Source: Okapia johnstoni (Eukaryota > Chordata > Mammalia > Artiodactyla > Giraffidae). From it: a DNA stretch of 64,000 nucleotides. The DNA lies in the NCBI GenBank assembly GCA_024291935.2, contig CM044305.1, positions 91,752,397 through 91,816,396 of the forward strand, read 5' to 3'. Position numbers and translations under genes: made by a program. Of this stretch, positions 31,961-43,346 are shown one piece after another (position 1 is the first letter of the stretch; the number at the start of each line of letters is the position of its first letter). A model generated the notes under the pieces. The model did not search any database, was not told where the DNA came from, and saw nothing but the letters and a program-made list of their open reading frames with translations.

Positions 31961-32009
31961 ATTGATACAGAATACTTCACCATATGTGTGCATGACAATA
32001 TTTTGGATC

Positions 32010-32160
32010 ATTTACATTCAAAAGGCATTTACTGAGCACCTACTATGTGTAGCATACCGGGCTAGGTATGAGACTCACCCCCCATTATGCAGAGTAAGTG
32101 CTAGGCAGATAACACACATAAAAAGATGGGTAAAAATACAAGTAAATGTAATCACATATC
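32010..32160 (-). mobile_element. Probable L2 3' fragment
   Basis: GGCATTTACTGAGCACCTACTATGTG and AAGTAAATGTAATC-like sequence fit reverse L2. Short and diverged. Confidence 0.45.
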
Positions 32161-32789
32161 AATTTCTATGGCCACGGTTGATATTATTCAGCCTTCAAAT
32201 AGCTACTTTTTGAAGAAAGACACTGTGCTAGCAAATTTTCAGACAGAATTGCAATCTCATACATGCTGTAAAAAAAAAGAAACGCACTAATGTGAACCTT
32301 TCAAACAACAGGGGTTCAGTTGTGGTCACTGACACTGTGTTTCCTGATGTAAATTAAGGTCAGAATGGAGAGGAATATGACAAATGCCCAACTTTTCAAA
32401 AATCAGAAAACCCATTTGGGTGAAAGGACAATTTCTTCTTTTGTCAATTCCCTTTTCGAAAGTTAACCTGTTAGTTATCAGAGAAGGGGGACACAGAACA
32501 CACAGAAAGCTAACCTTCCTTCTGGCAGCTGGGGATAATTTGTCAGTCTCCTTTGAAATGTGGCTTTGTGCTCACTGGTGTCATGAAAAATTATACCCTC
32601 AAATGCAATCCATTTAAAACATAGATGAAATGAATGAAAGTATCATGTTTTGAAATCTAGTCAAAAACATTTACTATTCTGAAAAGGAAGACCCACTTAA
32701 TATATAGTGGATACTGTCTAGAGAAATAGAAATAGAGGTTTTAGTATATGATTTCAAGTTAAAAGGTGACCAATGGAATTCACTAAAAA
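32161..32789. other. Single-copy DNA
   Basis: No repeat or gene recognised, apart from an A9 run near 32271. Confidence 0.4.
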
Positions 32790-33215
32790 TAATACTATCC
32801 AACTAGAAGCAATGTAAATGTCTTTCAACTGGTGAATGAGTACACTGGTACATTCAAGTGATGGAATACTACTCAGCAATAAAAACAACAAACTATTGAG
32901 ACATGAATCTCAAGATAATTATAATGAGTGAGAGAAGCAGTGTAAAAAGATCACATATTCGCTGGTTCCATTTCTATGACACTCTCGAAAAGGCAAAAGT
33001 ATAGGAACATAAAACAGATCAGTGGTTACCAAGGGTTGGGAGTGAAGGATGGGGTTGATTACAAAGGGCAGCATAAGGAAGTTTTGGGGGGTGATATAGA
33101 TTGATTGTGATGGTAGCTACCTGACTTTTTGTATTTGTCTAAACTCATAGAATTGTATAACCCAAATAGGAAACTTTACTTAATACTATTTTAAAAGGTG
33201 AATTAAAAAACCTCA
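32790..33215 (+). mobile_element. L1M 3'UTR fragment
   Basis: GCAATGTAAATGTCTTTCAACTGG, GATGGAATACTACTCAGCAATAAAA, GAGACATGAATCTCAAG, CAGTGGTTACCAAGGGTTGGG and CATAGAATTGTATAACCC are plus-strand L1M 3'UTR. Confidence 0.82.
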
Positions 33216-33384
33216 TAAAGATAATACTATCAAACATGGGGAGGTGGAGAAAGAAAGGAGGTTGAGAGTAATGCTAAGTGAGCTAAATCCATAGTTTTTA
33301 CAGCAAGGAGTCAATAGATAAGCCCCAAATTGATAAATTAAGAAGTAGGATAGAGACATATTTAGAAATATTGAAATAACCACC

Positions 33385-33545
33385 AGGTGAATTGAAAACA
33401 GAATCTCTTAAAAATGGTTGCTTCTGAGGAGTGGCACTAGGGGTAGGGCAGAAAACTTTTTTTTTTTTTTTTTAAATTACAAGCGTTCCTATATTATTTG
33501 ATTTTTAAAAATCATTCTCATGTATTGCTTTTATTTAAAAATAAA
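33385..33545 (+). mobile_element. Second L1M 3' end fragment
   Basis: AATGGTTGCTTCTGAGGAGTGG, then an A/T homopolymer, ATTATTTGATTTTTAAAAATC, CATGTATTGCTTTTATTTAAAAATAAA corresponds to the extreme 3' end of an L1M. A T17 run interrupts it. Confidence 0.6.
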
Positions 33546-33547
33546 GG

Positions 33548-33725
33548 CAATGGAAAATGCACTGGACTGGGAATCATGAAACCTGATCTGTAACCTTCAG
33601 TCTGCACTAATTGAGCAACTCCCTTCTCTCTGAGTCTTGGTTTCTATTGATATATCCATAATATAAAGGGATTAAACTAGATGACCTTTAAGATCCCTTT
33701 CGGACCTAAAAGAATTTATAACATC
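33548..33725 (+). mobile_element. MIR-type SINE (MIR3-like)
   Basis: GCACTGGACTGGGAATCATG, TCTGAGTCTTGGTTTCT and TTAAACTAGATGACCTTTAAGATCCC fit the MIR/MIR3 group, plus orientation. Confidence 0.65.
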
Positions 33726-33759
33726 AGATGACTGGCATACCTACAACAATTCTTTATTG

Positions 33760-33965
33760 AACCCAAAGCTAAGAAACAGACATTCTTATTTTTAAACCTG
33801 GAAGGGACTCAATCATCAAATTAAAGACTCTTTTTAACCACTGAAGAAACCAAGACACAGATTTATTAAAAGACCCACTTGGAATGACAGTTAATTGGCA
33901 CAGAGCTAGGACTGGAGCTTAGGTCTCCACCCAAACTCTTGCCATTGCACCACCCAGCTTCTACT
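33760..33965 (-). mobile_element. MIR-like old SINE fragment
   Basis: CTGGAAGGGACTCAATCATC, GAAGAAACCAAGACACAG, GCACAGAGCTAGGACTGGAGC and TTGCCATTGCACCACCC match the reverse of a MIR-type repeat. Divergence is substantial. Confidence 0.5.
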
Positions 33966-35634
33966 GGGTCTAATGGAATTATTCCCAGGCACCAAAGCTG
34001 ACAGAAATTCCCAGAGATGACACCAGACATGAAACTCATATGCTTACATGGTTCCATTGGCCTGGGACATGAGTCAGATTTTTGGAAGTGGTCCCTGACA
34101 TAAGCATGGATGATGCAGTACCATAGGCATCCCCAAGTTGATTAAGGCTATGTTAGAGCCCAATCTGAGGACTCCACTTACTAATAATTGGAGAATTGAC
34201 CACCTTAGACAGCTCCTGCGAGCCCACTCCCTTTCCTTTTTGTGCACTAGGAATCCCACCACTCAGAAATACCACCCTTTTCATTCTAATTTAAAACAAT
34301 ATTTTTCTCATCGGTCTTTTATCTCTACAGCCTCTAAGCGCATGACATATTTCACCAAAATCTATGAAGTATGATAGATACTCCACTTGGAAACATTTAT
34401 CAGCCATCATCAAATTAAAACAATACCTGGGTATGGTTTAGCAATCCTCCTAGAAAGCGAGTTGAAACAGACCCCAGACTTTGACCACACTATCTTCTTA
34501 GGAAAGACCTTCCATGTTGGCTAGCAAGCAAGCTGTGAGCATGTGCGTTGTGCCAAGTGTCTCCCCCCCCACCCCCCGCCCCTTCGCCTGAGCCTGAAGG
34601 CTCACTGGCCCCTCATCGCACAAGGTCTGAGATTTAGAGAATAAGGACACCATTATGTGGGGCTATCATTCTTCCTCAGTGGAAACAACGCTGCCCTTTG
34701 TAAGCTCCCAGCGAACTTCAAAGGGTGTGGCTATCTCTCTGTGCTCCCAGGGAAGCCTCCTTGGGAAACATCGCTCACAGTGCCCTTCTAGTACTAGAAT
34801 CTTCTTCAGCTGATAAGTGAGTTAAAGAAGGAATTTTTAGGCAGCTACCCCACAGCCCGTTGGTGCACTGTCTACCTTAGAAATAAGATTGTATTTTTTC
34901 AGTTTTCCTCTCTTGGAAAACACTTGTTTGCCAACTTTTGTGCCCCCCTCCACTCCTGAATCAGGGCTCCCACTCAAGCCTGGCTGTCTGCCCAGTTCTG
35001 AATCTTGCCTTACCTACTGCCTGGCGTTTACTTCACAACAGCTGGCCCAGGGATCTCGAGTACTTAGCCTCAGCTGCCAGCTTAGGGAAGGAGAGGCCCC
35101 TGGAGTTGAGCCTGTGACAAAGACAGCACTTGTTCCCACACCAGTATTCTCAATGTCAACAGCAGTGACAGGCTTGGTGAGAACTCCACAAGCCCAAGGA
35201 TGTTTAGACATCCAGCTTCCAGACTGGCTTCGACTCTCCCCACAATGCTCTGAGGTGACTAGAAACCAGTAATAAGATTCTCATTTTACAATGGGGAAAG
35301 GCAAACACCTGGACACTAGGGATTTACCCAAGGGAACGATGATCATAGTGTTCAAAACAAAAATCAGGATACCTGGTAATGACAAACACTGGTTTTTGTG
35401 ATTTGCCAATTTGTTGATGTGAAAAGTGCTGTAACCTGGCTTGCTTGTCACTGAGTGATTGTGGTGGTGCCGCCCAAAGTTATGGATGATGGAAAGGAGG
35501 TTGATGTGAGAGGAGGGTGGTTCATGCCCTGTGGCGGAAAGGCAAAGAGAGGCTCTATCCAAGACCATCTCTCCCAGGGAGCTGCATGGCATTCTTGTCT
35601 TTCTTCCACCAACAAATGTTAACTGAGGTGGAAA
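33966..35634. other. Single-copy DNA, no gene recognised
   Basis: About 1.7 kb with no confident repeat. It contains a C-rich patch at 34561-34582. A plus-strand open frame of 127 codons at 34889-35272 has no domain and overlaps a frame on the other strand; I do not call it a gene. Confidence 0.45.
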
Positions 35635-35671
35635 CATGGAATCTTAACCACCTGAGCACCAGGGAAGTCCC
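35635..35671 (-). mobile_element. Fragment of a CHR SINE head
   Basis: GGAATCTTAACCACCTGAGC and ACCAGGGAAGTCCC are the reverse of the first ~37 bp of the CHR tRNA head. It abuts a microsatellite. Confidence 0.65.
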
Positions 35672-35750
35672 AATATGTAGATGTATATATATACATACTG
35701 TGTGTATATATTTATACACACACACACATATATATACATATATATATATA
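35672..35750. repeat. (TA)n(CA)n microsatellite between two SINE fragments
   Basis: GTATATATATACATACTG, TATATATTTATACACACACA and (TA)n runs. Confidence 0.9.
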
Positions 35751-35945
35751 TGGCAAAAACGGTAAAGAATTTGCCTGCAATGCAGGAGACATGGGTTCAA
35801 TCCCGGAGTCGGGAAGATCCCCTGGAAAAGGAAATGGCAACCCACTCTAGTATTCTTTCCTGGAGAAATCCCATGGACAGAGGAGCCTGGTGGTTACAGT
35901 CCATGGGGTCTCAAAGAGTTGGACACAACTGAGTGACTAACTTTT
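35751..35945 (+). mobile_element. Bov-tA SINE with eroded head
   Basis: TGGCAAAAACGGTAAAGAATTTGCC stands where TGGCTCAGACGGTAAAGAA is usual; the rest (GGGTTCAATCCC B-box, GGAAATGGCAACCCACTC, ATGGACAGAGGAGCCTGG, GGACACAACTGAGTGAC) is intact. The first dozen bases are lost into the microsatellite. Confidence 0.9.
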
Positions 35946-36524
35946 TTCTTTCTCTCTCTCTATTTTTGTAATGATATCCTTGCAGATCTAGAAAACCTGA
36001 GATGTGAGTGAATTATAATTTTACATCAAAAGTTAATGCGAGTTCAGTAGGGTACTTAAATGTACAGTGAACATGCAGAAATAAAAACTTTCTTATATAC
36101 CAGCAATAACCAGTTAGAAAATATGCAAAAAAGACACAAGTCATAACAGAGGTGTGCATGGGAATATTACCCAGTACAAAGAGCTGGGTGTCTCCACTAT
36201 ACAATTCTAGGGCACCTAGGCCTAGAAGCAGTGCCATGGTGCCAGTTTCCCAGGCCTATTAACCTCTGGCCTTGGCCTTGGCCTTCTCCCTCTCGAGGGT
36301 TAAGCCCAGTTCAGGGACTGGCTGTCCAGCTCCAGATGGTCCTATCAGCTTCCTTGTTCTCTCCCCAGTCAAGATACAATTGTTCCCAAAGCAGACTAGT
36401 TTGCACAAATGGTTCCCAGCCTGGCTCATGGACAACTTTATGTATCTTTCTCCTCCCAAAGCCACTTTTACTTCTTGAAACACATATTAATTCCCTTAAA
36501 GAGTACCTGCTTGAAATTTGCAGG
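35946..36524. other. Mostly single-copy DNA
   Basis: A short L1 ORF2-like phrase, TATATACCAGCAATAACCAGTTAGAAAATAT, lies at about 36095-36125. The rest is unclassified. Open frames on both strands here are unsupported. Confidence 0.4.
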
Positions 36525-37520
36525 GAGAAGAATTCTGAGCAATTTTCCCAGGGAAGATTTGCATGGTCATTAAGATTGTGGGTTCAAGTATGGAGATTCC
36601 TTTAAAAAAAAAAACTAGGAATAAAAGTACCATATGATTCAACAAGCTCACTACTAGGCATATACCCCAAGGAAACCATAATTGAAAAGGACACACATAC
36701 CCCAATGTTCATTGCAGCACTATTTACAATAGCTAGGACATGAAAACAGCCTAGATGTCCATCGACAGATGAATGGATAAACAAATTGGGCTACATATAC
36801 ACAATGGAATATTACTCAGCCATAAAAAGGAACACATTTGAGTCAGTTGTAATGAGGTAGATGAACTTAGAGCCTATTATACAGAGTGAAGTAAGTCAGA
36901 AAGAGAAAAACAAATATCATATATTAACACATATATATGGAATCTAGAAAGACTGTACTGAGAATCCTATTTGCAGGGCAGCAAAGGAGATGAAGACATA
37001 AAAACAGACTTTTGGACACAGTGGGGGAAGGAGAGGGTGGGATGAATTGAGACACTAGCATTGAAACATATGTATTACCATATGTAAAATAGTGGGAATT
37101 TGCTATGCAACACAGGGAACCAAAATCTGGTGCTCTGTGACAACTTAGAGGGGTGGGATGGGATGGGAGGTGGAAGGGAGGTTCAAGAGGGAGGGAACAT
37201 ATGTATACATATGGCTGATTCATGTTGATGTATGGCAGAAACCAGCACAATATTGTAAAGCTATTACTCTTCAATTAAAAATAAAATAAATAAAGCCAAT
37301 TAGATCTTAAAAAAAAAGATTACAGGTTCAAATCCCACCTCTCCACTTACAAGGAGCCTTACTTTAGTCAGATCCCTTCAGCTCTCTATCACTTTCCTCA
37401 TCTGCAAAATGGGGGATAAGTGATCTGAAAGATGGTGAAGCTTAAACGAGTTTATGTATGTAAAGGGTTTAGTAGAGTCAGGCACATGGGAAGATCTCAA
37501 TATACAGGAGCTGCTGTCAC
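36525..37520 (+). mobile_element. MIR SINE split by an L1 insertion
   Basis: The 3' part (37316-37520) is clear: TTACAGGTTCAAATCCCACC, CTTTCCTCATCTGCAAAATGGGGG and GAGTCAGGCACATGG. The 5' part is the short stretch before 36588 (CATTAAGATTGTGGGTTCAA). The two are separated by an L1 with a target duplication, so together they were one MIR. Confidence 0.72.
36588..37315 (+). mobile_element. L1 3' end, 5'-truncated, with target duplication
   Basis: The insertion starts GTATGGAGATTCCTTTAAAA, within the ORF2 3' region, continues through CACTACTAGGCATATACCCC, GCACTATTTACAATAGC, GATGTCCATCGACAG and ATTACTCAGCCATAAAAAGG, and ends AATATTGTAAAGC...AATTAAAAATAAAATAAATAAA. AAGATTGTGGGTTCAA (36572-36587) and AAGATTACAGGTTCAA (37316-37331) are the target duplication, 13 of 16 matching. 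Confidence 0.9.
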
Positions 37521-37620
37521 CACTAAAACAAGAATAGTTCGTTAACAATGAAAATCAAAAGTTTCATCTCTTGTAAGCTACAGACTGCTAGCAGCAATTA
37601 AATAGGGTTTCCAGACCCCT

Positions 37621-37752
37621 AGAGAAGGAAATGGCAACCCACACCAGTATTCTTGCCTGGGAAATCCCATGGACAGAGAAGCCTGGTGGGCTACAGTCCA
37701 AGAGGTCGCGAAAAGAGTCAGACGCAAGTTAGCGACTAACCAACAACAAACA
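37621..37752 (+). mobile_element. Bov-tA SINE, 5'-truncated
   Basis: GAGAAGGAAATGGCAACCC, GTATTCTTGCCTGGG, CATGGACAGAGAAGCCTGG and GTCAGACGCAAGTTAGCGAC are the tail half. AGACCCCTA at 37613-37621 and 37753-37761 is a 9-bp target duplication. The tail has (CAA)n units. Confidence 0.9.
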
Positions 37753-37761
37753 AGACCCCTA

Positions 37762-38762
37762 TCTTCCATCCAAGAAAGTTTCAAAAATATCAGTCTTAGT
37801 TTCAGCCTGGGATCCCCAAACACAACTGCCTAGGACCCCTCAGAGTACACAGGCTCAGATATTAAACTAAGGACTTACCACCTAGATGGACAGACAGAAG
37901 TCACCCACAGGAAACAACCAGGTTTCAGTGAGAACCAGTGACAAGCTCTCAGGCACATGCATATAAGGAAACATATCTATATAGAAACATGCATAAGGAA
38001 ATACGTGATCTCCCCACAATGCTCCCTAAGCCCTCGGGCCACAGGGCTCTATTTATCCAGCAAAGGTAATTCAAACACCACAAAGTCATTTTTTATATTC
38101 CTTTAACAAAAGAATTTTTTGTAAAAACAAGATTCTCTTCCTCCCTTGAGCATGAATGTATGGCACCTTCACCTACCCCGCTGAGGAGCTGAACCCGGAA
38201 TGAATCCAGTAACTGTCGGCAGCCTTGATCAAGTGCACGGCCCCTGCCCTCTGGGGGTTTCTGGGGCTGATCCAGGCTTGGCCTCTCAGGCACGCGAGGC
38301 AGGTAGAAGCAGTGCTTCAGAGCTCCAGCCAATGTGATGCTCGGAGGGGTCAACTCTCACCACTCTTCACCCAGTGTCCAGAGCAGGAGTGAAGAACTGC
38401 TTCACAGCCCTGGGTTTTCTCAACTGAGGGAAGTGATCAAATCTGAGGAAGAAAATCTCAGGACAGCTCAGGGAACTGAATCCTGAGCCCCCCCTTTTGC
38501 AGACATTGCTTCTGTACCTTTCATGCTGAAATGTCAACAAAAATTGTTTCGCCGCTGGACTAGGGCCTGGACCAATCTCTGCAGGCTGACAGAGGGTGTC
38601 TCTTTCCCTCAGAGAAGTTTCACAAGACCCGTTACATTAAGTATTAATAGAAGCCTGGGCAAAGGCTGAGGAGGGGGACTGCCTAGGGGTTTTGTCACCC
38701 TACCCTCCAAAGCCTCTCAGGACACAGGGTGCTACCCTGCACATAACCTAAGGGAGTTACAT
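37762..38762. other. Single-copy DNA
   Basis: About 1 kb with no recognised repeat. A minus-strand frame at 38093-38353 has no domain. No gene call. Confidence 0.45.
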
Positions 38763-38848
38763 TCCTTCCTTTTTTTCCTTTCCTTTGCTTTTCTTTCCCC
38801 CTTCCTTCCTTCCTCCTTCCCTCCTTCCCTCTCTTTCTTTCTTTTGAT
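38763..38848. repeat. (TTCC)n/(TTTC)n polypyrimidine tract
   Basis: An 86-bp near-pure pyrimidine strand with CCTTCCTTCC, CTTCCCTCC and TTTCTTTC units. Confidence 0.92.
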
Positions 38849-38851
38849 AGT

Positions 38852-39025
38852 GTGCAATTTAGCTAATTCCTCTTAAAGTCTCATTTTCCTCATCTCTGAA
38901 ATTCGGAGAATACCTCAAAAGACTGTTGTGAAGATAAAACAGGATAATGACTTTAAACTGTTTAGTAATATGTCATACTTAGCAAGCCTTCAATACACGT
39001 TGACTACTATTATTATTATTGGTTA
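38852..39025 (+). mobile_element. MIR SINE
   Basis: TCATTTTCCTCATCTCTGAAATTCGGAG, GACTGTTGTGAAGATAAAAC and ACTTAGCAAGCCTTCAATAC match forward MIR, ending in (TAT)n. Confidence 0.75.
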
Positions 39026-40654
39026 ATCCTCAGATATTTCATCTCAGTAAATTACATCATAGCTATAGTATTACTTTTCAGAAAGAGTAAGTTTTATACA
39101 AGTTCCCATGTCCGATCACTATAGAGAAAAGACAACTGGAAACATTTGGCTTTTTTCCCCTACCCCCCTTTTTTTTTACTTTTTAAAGCTATTTAAACAA
39201 ACATTTTCAATAGAATTCTCTGAGCCTTTGCGTTCATCCTACATTTCAAAAAGGCACTTCAGGGAGGGTCTTAAGTCAAGGCGCTGTTGCATGTCCACCC
39301 AATTTGGTAAAGCAAATCATAATTTCACAACATGAAGAATCACCTCTTGGTTTCTCTCTTTCGCAAGTGATTTTGCTGATTGTCTTAAAGCCAGGCAGCC
39401 ACGTGCTCCTGCATGAAGGAGGCATGCTGAAGAAATATAAATTTCTCATGCCAGAGAAATATAAAGGACCCTCCAAATCAGTTTGCTACATACAGAGAGG
39501 AAAGTCTTTGCGCTCCTCTAGGTAAAGGCTCTTGAGACCAGCATGCTCTCCCTTGCATCATTCACCTTCCTGGGTTTCTGTGGCTTCATCTCAGGCCAGA
39601 CTCTAACCATTTAAGTTTGGATTCGCATTCCTGGCTCCCAGCTGGACACTTTGACTCCGTTCCCTCATTTTGTCCCTCTGCGGCCACACTTAGCTGCTCC
39701 AGATGCCTTCTGTTTTCATTTGGGCAACTGGGTGTGGTCTCCAGAACCTCTTTACCCAAAACTCTTTCCAAAGCAGCACCCTGTCTCATCACCCTGTTTG
39801 AGCTCCTCCCTTCTCCTGCAGGATCTTCCCAGCTTCTCTGCTCTTGCTCATCTGCCTCCCAGCCTTTACCTCTTTCCTCTGCCTCTCTGAACAGCCCAAA
39901 TACTGCTTCCTTGAGGCAGGCTTTCTGGTGTCCTACAACTGACTTAGGACTTCCTGTCTCCGAAGACTTACTGCCTTTAATTGGATGAGAGCATCCAGTG
40001 TTCAGTTAGACTCTCTTGTGTTTTTTGCTTTTATGGAATTCTAGACACCCCAATGTAGGTAAGCCTTTCCACATGCCTAGCTCTGTGCTATACTCATTTA
40101 TAGACTCAATACTCACAAACTAATACTCAATTACCATTTCTTGCTAACACACTCATTTCTGTTTGTTTGTTTTGTGAAAAACACTGCATTTTCACCAAGT
40201 CCTCAAAACTCCCAGACTTGCTTATATTATTGCTGTAATAAATGGCTTCTCCAACATCTGTCCTGCTGACCTCATCCAGATGTTTTGAGGCTCAGATAGG
40301 AAGAGAGGTGGGAAAACCCTGTGGACACTATGATTGCTACTGGGCCAAAGCACTGAATGAAGGTTTTGAGCTGATTCGACTGCACCAGTTGGTCTAGCCT
40401 CCTATACTCACTGCCTGAATCTCTACATAGAATTCCGTTCAATAATCAAATGTGGTTTCAGGGTTCCTTAGCAGCTTTTAGCAGAGGACAAGTGCTGAAC
40501 AGGCCAAAGCCTATATTTTGACAAGATGACAATGGTCCAATGGGTTTTGTTTCTATGCCCATGAATGGGTCACTGAGCATGGCCCCAGGCAGCAGGGTGG
40601 GCCCTAGAGTGATCCATGTCCTCATGTCCTCTGAAAGGAGCTTTGGATCTTCAT
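39026..40654. other. Single-copy DNA with a weak L2 candidate
   Basis: A CTTCCTTGAGGCAGGCTTTC phrase near 39906 and following sequence may be L2 (plus). Two overlapping plus-strand frames (39617-39988 and 39651-39890) are serine/proline/leucine-rich, typical of translated pyrimidine-rich DNA, and have no domain. No gene called. Confidence 0.4.
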
Positions 40655-40769
40655 AAAGACTTGAAGATCCAAACAACAACAACACCCAGTTGTGGATGTG
40701 ACTGGTGATGGAATTAAGGTCTGATGCTGTAGAGAGCAATATTGCATAGGAACCTGGAATGTTAGGTCC

Positions 40770-41694
40770 ATGAATCAAGGCAAATTGGAAGTGGTCAAAC
40801 AGGAGATGGCAAGAGTGAACATCGACATTTTAGGAATCAGCGAACTAAGATGGACTGGAATGGGTGAATTTAACTCAGATGACCGTTATATCTACTACTG
40901 TGGGAAAGAATCCCTTAGAAGAAATGGAGTAGCCATCATAATCAACAAAAGAGTCCGAAATGCAGTACTTGGATGCAATCTCAAAAAAACGATAAATGAC
41001 CTCTGTTTGTTTCCAAGGCACACCATTCAATATCACGGTAATCCAAGACTATGCCCCAACCAGTAATGCTGAAGAAGCTGAAGCTGAAGCTGAATGGTTC
41101 TATGAAGACCTACAAGACCTTTTAGAACTAACACCCAAAAAAGATGTCCTTTTCAATATAGGGGACTGGAATGCAAAAGTGGGAAGTCAAGAAACACCTC
41201 GAGTAACAGCCAAATTTGGCCTTGGAGTACAGAATGAAGTAGGGCAAAGGCGAATAGAGTTCTGCCAAGAGAACTCACTGGTCATAGCAAACACCTTCTT
41301 CCAACAACACAAGAGAAGACTCTACACATGGACATCACCAGATGGTCAACACAGAAATCAGATTGATTATATTCTTTGCAGCCAAAGATGGAGAAGCTCT
41401 ATACAGTCAGCAAAAACCAGACTGGCAGCTGACTATGGCTCAGATCATGAACTCCTTATTGCCAAATTCAGACTTAAATTGAAGAAAGTAGGGAAAACCA
41501 CTAGGCCATTCAAGTATGACCTAAATCAAATCCCTTATGATTATACAGTGGAAGTGAGAAATAGATTCAAGGGACTAGATCTGATAGATGGATGGAGGTT
41601 TGTGACATTGTACAGCAGGCAGGGATCAAGACCATCCCCAAGAAAAAGAAATGCAAAAAGGCAAAACGGTTGTCTGAGGAGGGCTTACAAATAG
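40770..41694 (+). pseudogene. BovB endonuclease reading frame, frameshifted
   Basis: BovB uses an APE-type endonuclease to nick target DNA. The first open stretch (40770-41066) starts MNQGKLEVVKQEMARVNIDI and carries ISELRWTGMGEF and the DDRYIYYCGKES motif. An A-run change near 40985-40991 shifts the frame to 40996-41694. That stretch holds PKKDVLFNIGDWNAKVGSQ, RNQIDYILCSQRW and the terminal SDH catalytic triad segment (GSDHELLIAKFRL). A six-base unit is expanded in EEAEAEAEW. Near 41588 a small deletion (GATAGATGGATGGAGG in place of a longer phrase) shifts the frame again before the RT. Confidence 0.88.
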
Positions 41695-43346
41695 CTGGGA
41701 AGAGAAGAGAAGCGAAAGGCAAAGGAAAAAAGGAAAGATATACCCATTTGAATGCAGAGTTCCAAAGAATAGCAAGGAGAGATAAGAAAGCCTTCCTCAG
41801 TGATCAATGCAAAGAAGTAGAGGAAAACAACAGAATGGGAAAGACTAGAGATCTCTTCAAGAAAATTAGAGATACCAAGGGAACATTTCATGCAAAGATG
41901 GGCACAATAAAGGACAGAAACGGTATGGACCTAACAGAAGCAGAAGATATTAAGAAGGGGTGGCAAGAATACACAGAAGAACTATACAAAAAACATCTTC
42001 ATGACCCAGATAATCATGATGGTGGGATTACTCACCTAGAGCCAGATATCCAGGAATGTGAAGTCAAGAGGGCCTTAGGAACCATCACTATGAACAAACC
42101 TAGTGGAGGTGATGGAATTCCAGTTGAGCTATTTCAAATCCTAAGAGATTGTGCTGTAAAAGTGTTGCACTCAATATGTCAGCAAATTTGGAAAACTCAG
42201 CAGTGGCCACAGGACTGGAAAAGGTCAGTTTTCATTCCAATTCCAAAGAAAGGCAATGCCAAAGAATGCTCAAACTACTGCACAATTGCACTCATCTCAC
42301 ATGTTAGCAAAATAATGCTCAAAATTCTCCAAGCCAGGCTTCAGCAGTACGTGAACTGTGAACTTCCAGATGTTCAAGCTGGATTTAGAAAAGGCAGAAG
42401 AACCAGAGATCAAATTGCCAACATCCGCTGGATCATCAAAAAAACAAGAGATTTCCAGAGAAACATCTATTTCTGCTTTATTGACTATGCCAAAGCCTTT
42501 AACTGTGTGGATCACAATAAACCATGGAAAATTCTTCAAGAGATGGGAATACCAGACCACCTTACCTGCCTTATGAGAAATCTGTATGCAGGTCAGGAAG
42601 CAACAGTTAGAACTGGACATGGAACAGACTGGTTCCAAATTGGGAAAGTACGTCAAGGCTGTATATTGTCACCCTGCTTATTTAACTTATATGCAGAGTA
42701 CATCATGAGAAACGTTGGGCTGGATGAAGCACAAACTGGAATCAAGGTTGCTGGGAGAAATATCTATAACCTCAGATATATGCAGATGACATCACCCTTT
42801 CTGCTTTGCAGAAAGCAAAGAAGAACTAAAGAGCCTCTTGATGAAAGTGAAAGAGGAGAGTGAAAAAGTTGGCTTAAAACTCAATATTCATAAAACTAAT
42901 ATCATGGCATCTGATCCCATCACTTCATGGGAAATAGGTGGGGAAGCAATGGAAACAGTGGCAGACTTTATTTTGGGGGCCCCAGAATCACTGCAGATGG
43001 TGATTGCAGCCATGAAATTAAAAGATGCTTGCTCCTTGGAAGAAAAGTTATGACCAACCTAGACAGCATATTAAAAAGCAGGTACATTGCTTTGCCAACA
43101 AAGGTCCATCTAGTCAAAGCTATCGTTTTTCCAGTAGTCATGTATGGATGTGAGAGCTGGACTGTAAAGAAAGCTGAGCACCGAAGAATTGATGCTTTTG
43201 AACTGTGGTGTTGGAGAAGACTCTTGAGAGTCCCTTGGACTGCAAGGAGATCCAACCCGTCCATCCTAAAGGAAATCAGTCCTGAATATTCATTGGAAGG
43301 ACTGATGCTGAAGCTGAAATTCCAATACTTTGGCCACCTGATGTGA
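41592..43346 (+). pseudogene. BovB reverse transcriptase reading frame, frameshifted at the catalytic box
   Basis: Open from 41592 to 42863 with VFIPIPKKGNAKECSNY, DVQAGFRKGRRTRDQIANIR, the motif A region FIDYAKAFNCVDH (the third conserved position is Asn where the BovB norm is Asp) and CILSPCLFNLYAEY. At 42775-42782 two extra bases (AGATATATG instead of AGATATG) change the frame exactly at the YADD motif. The C-terminal part then lies in other frames (42838-43053 and 42927-43346), including YGCESWTVKKAEHRRIDAF. A TGA ends it at LKFQYFGHLM. No active enzyme is possible. Confidence 0.88.

Noticed and set aside
39617..39988. 123-codon Ser/Leu/Pro-rich frame
   Set aside because: Composition is that of translated pyrimidine-rich DNA, perhaps part of an L2.
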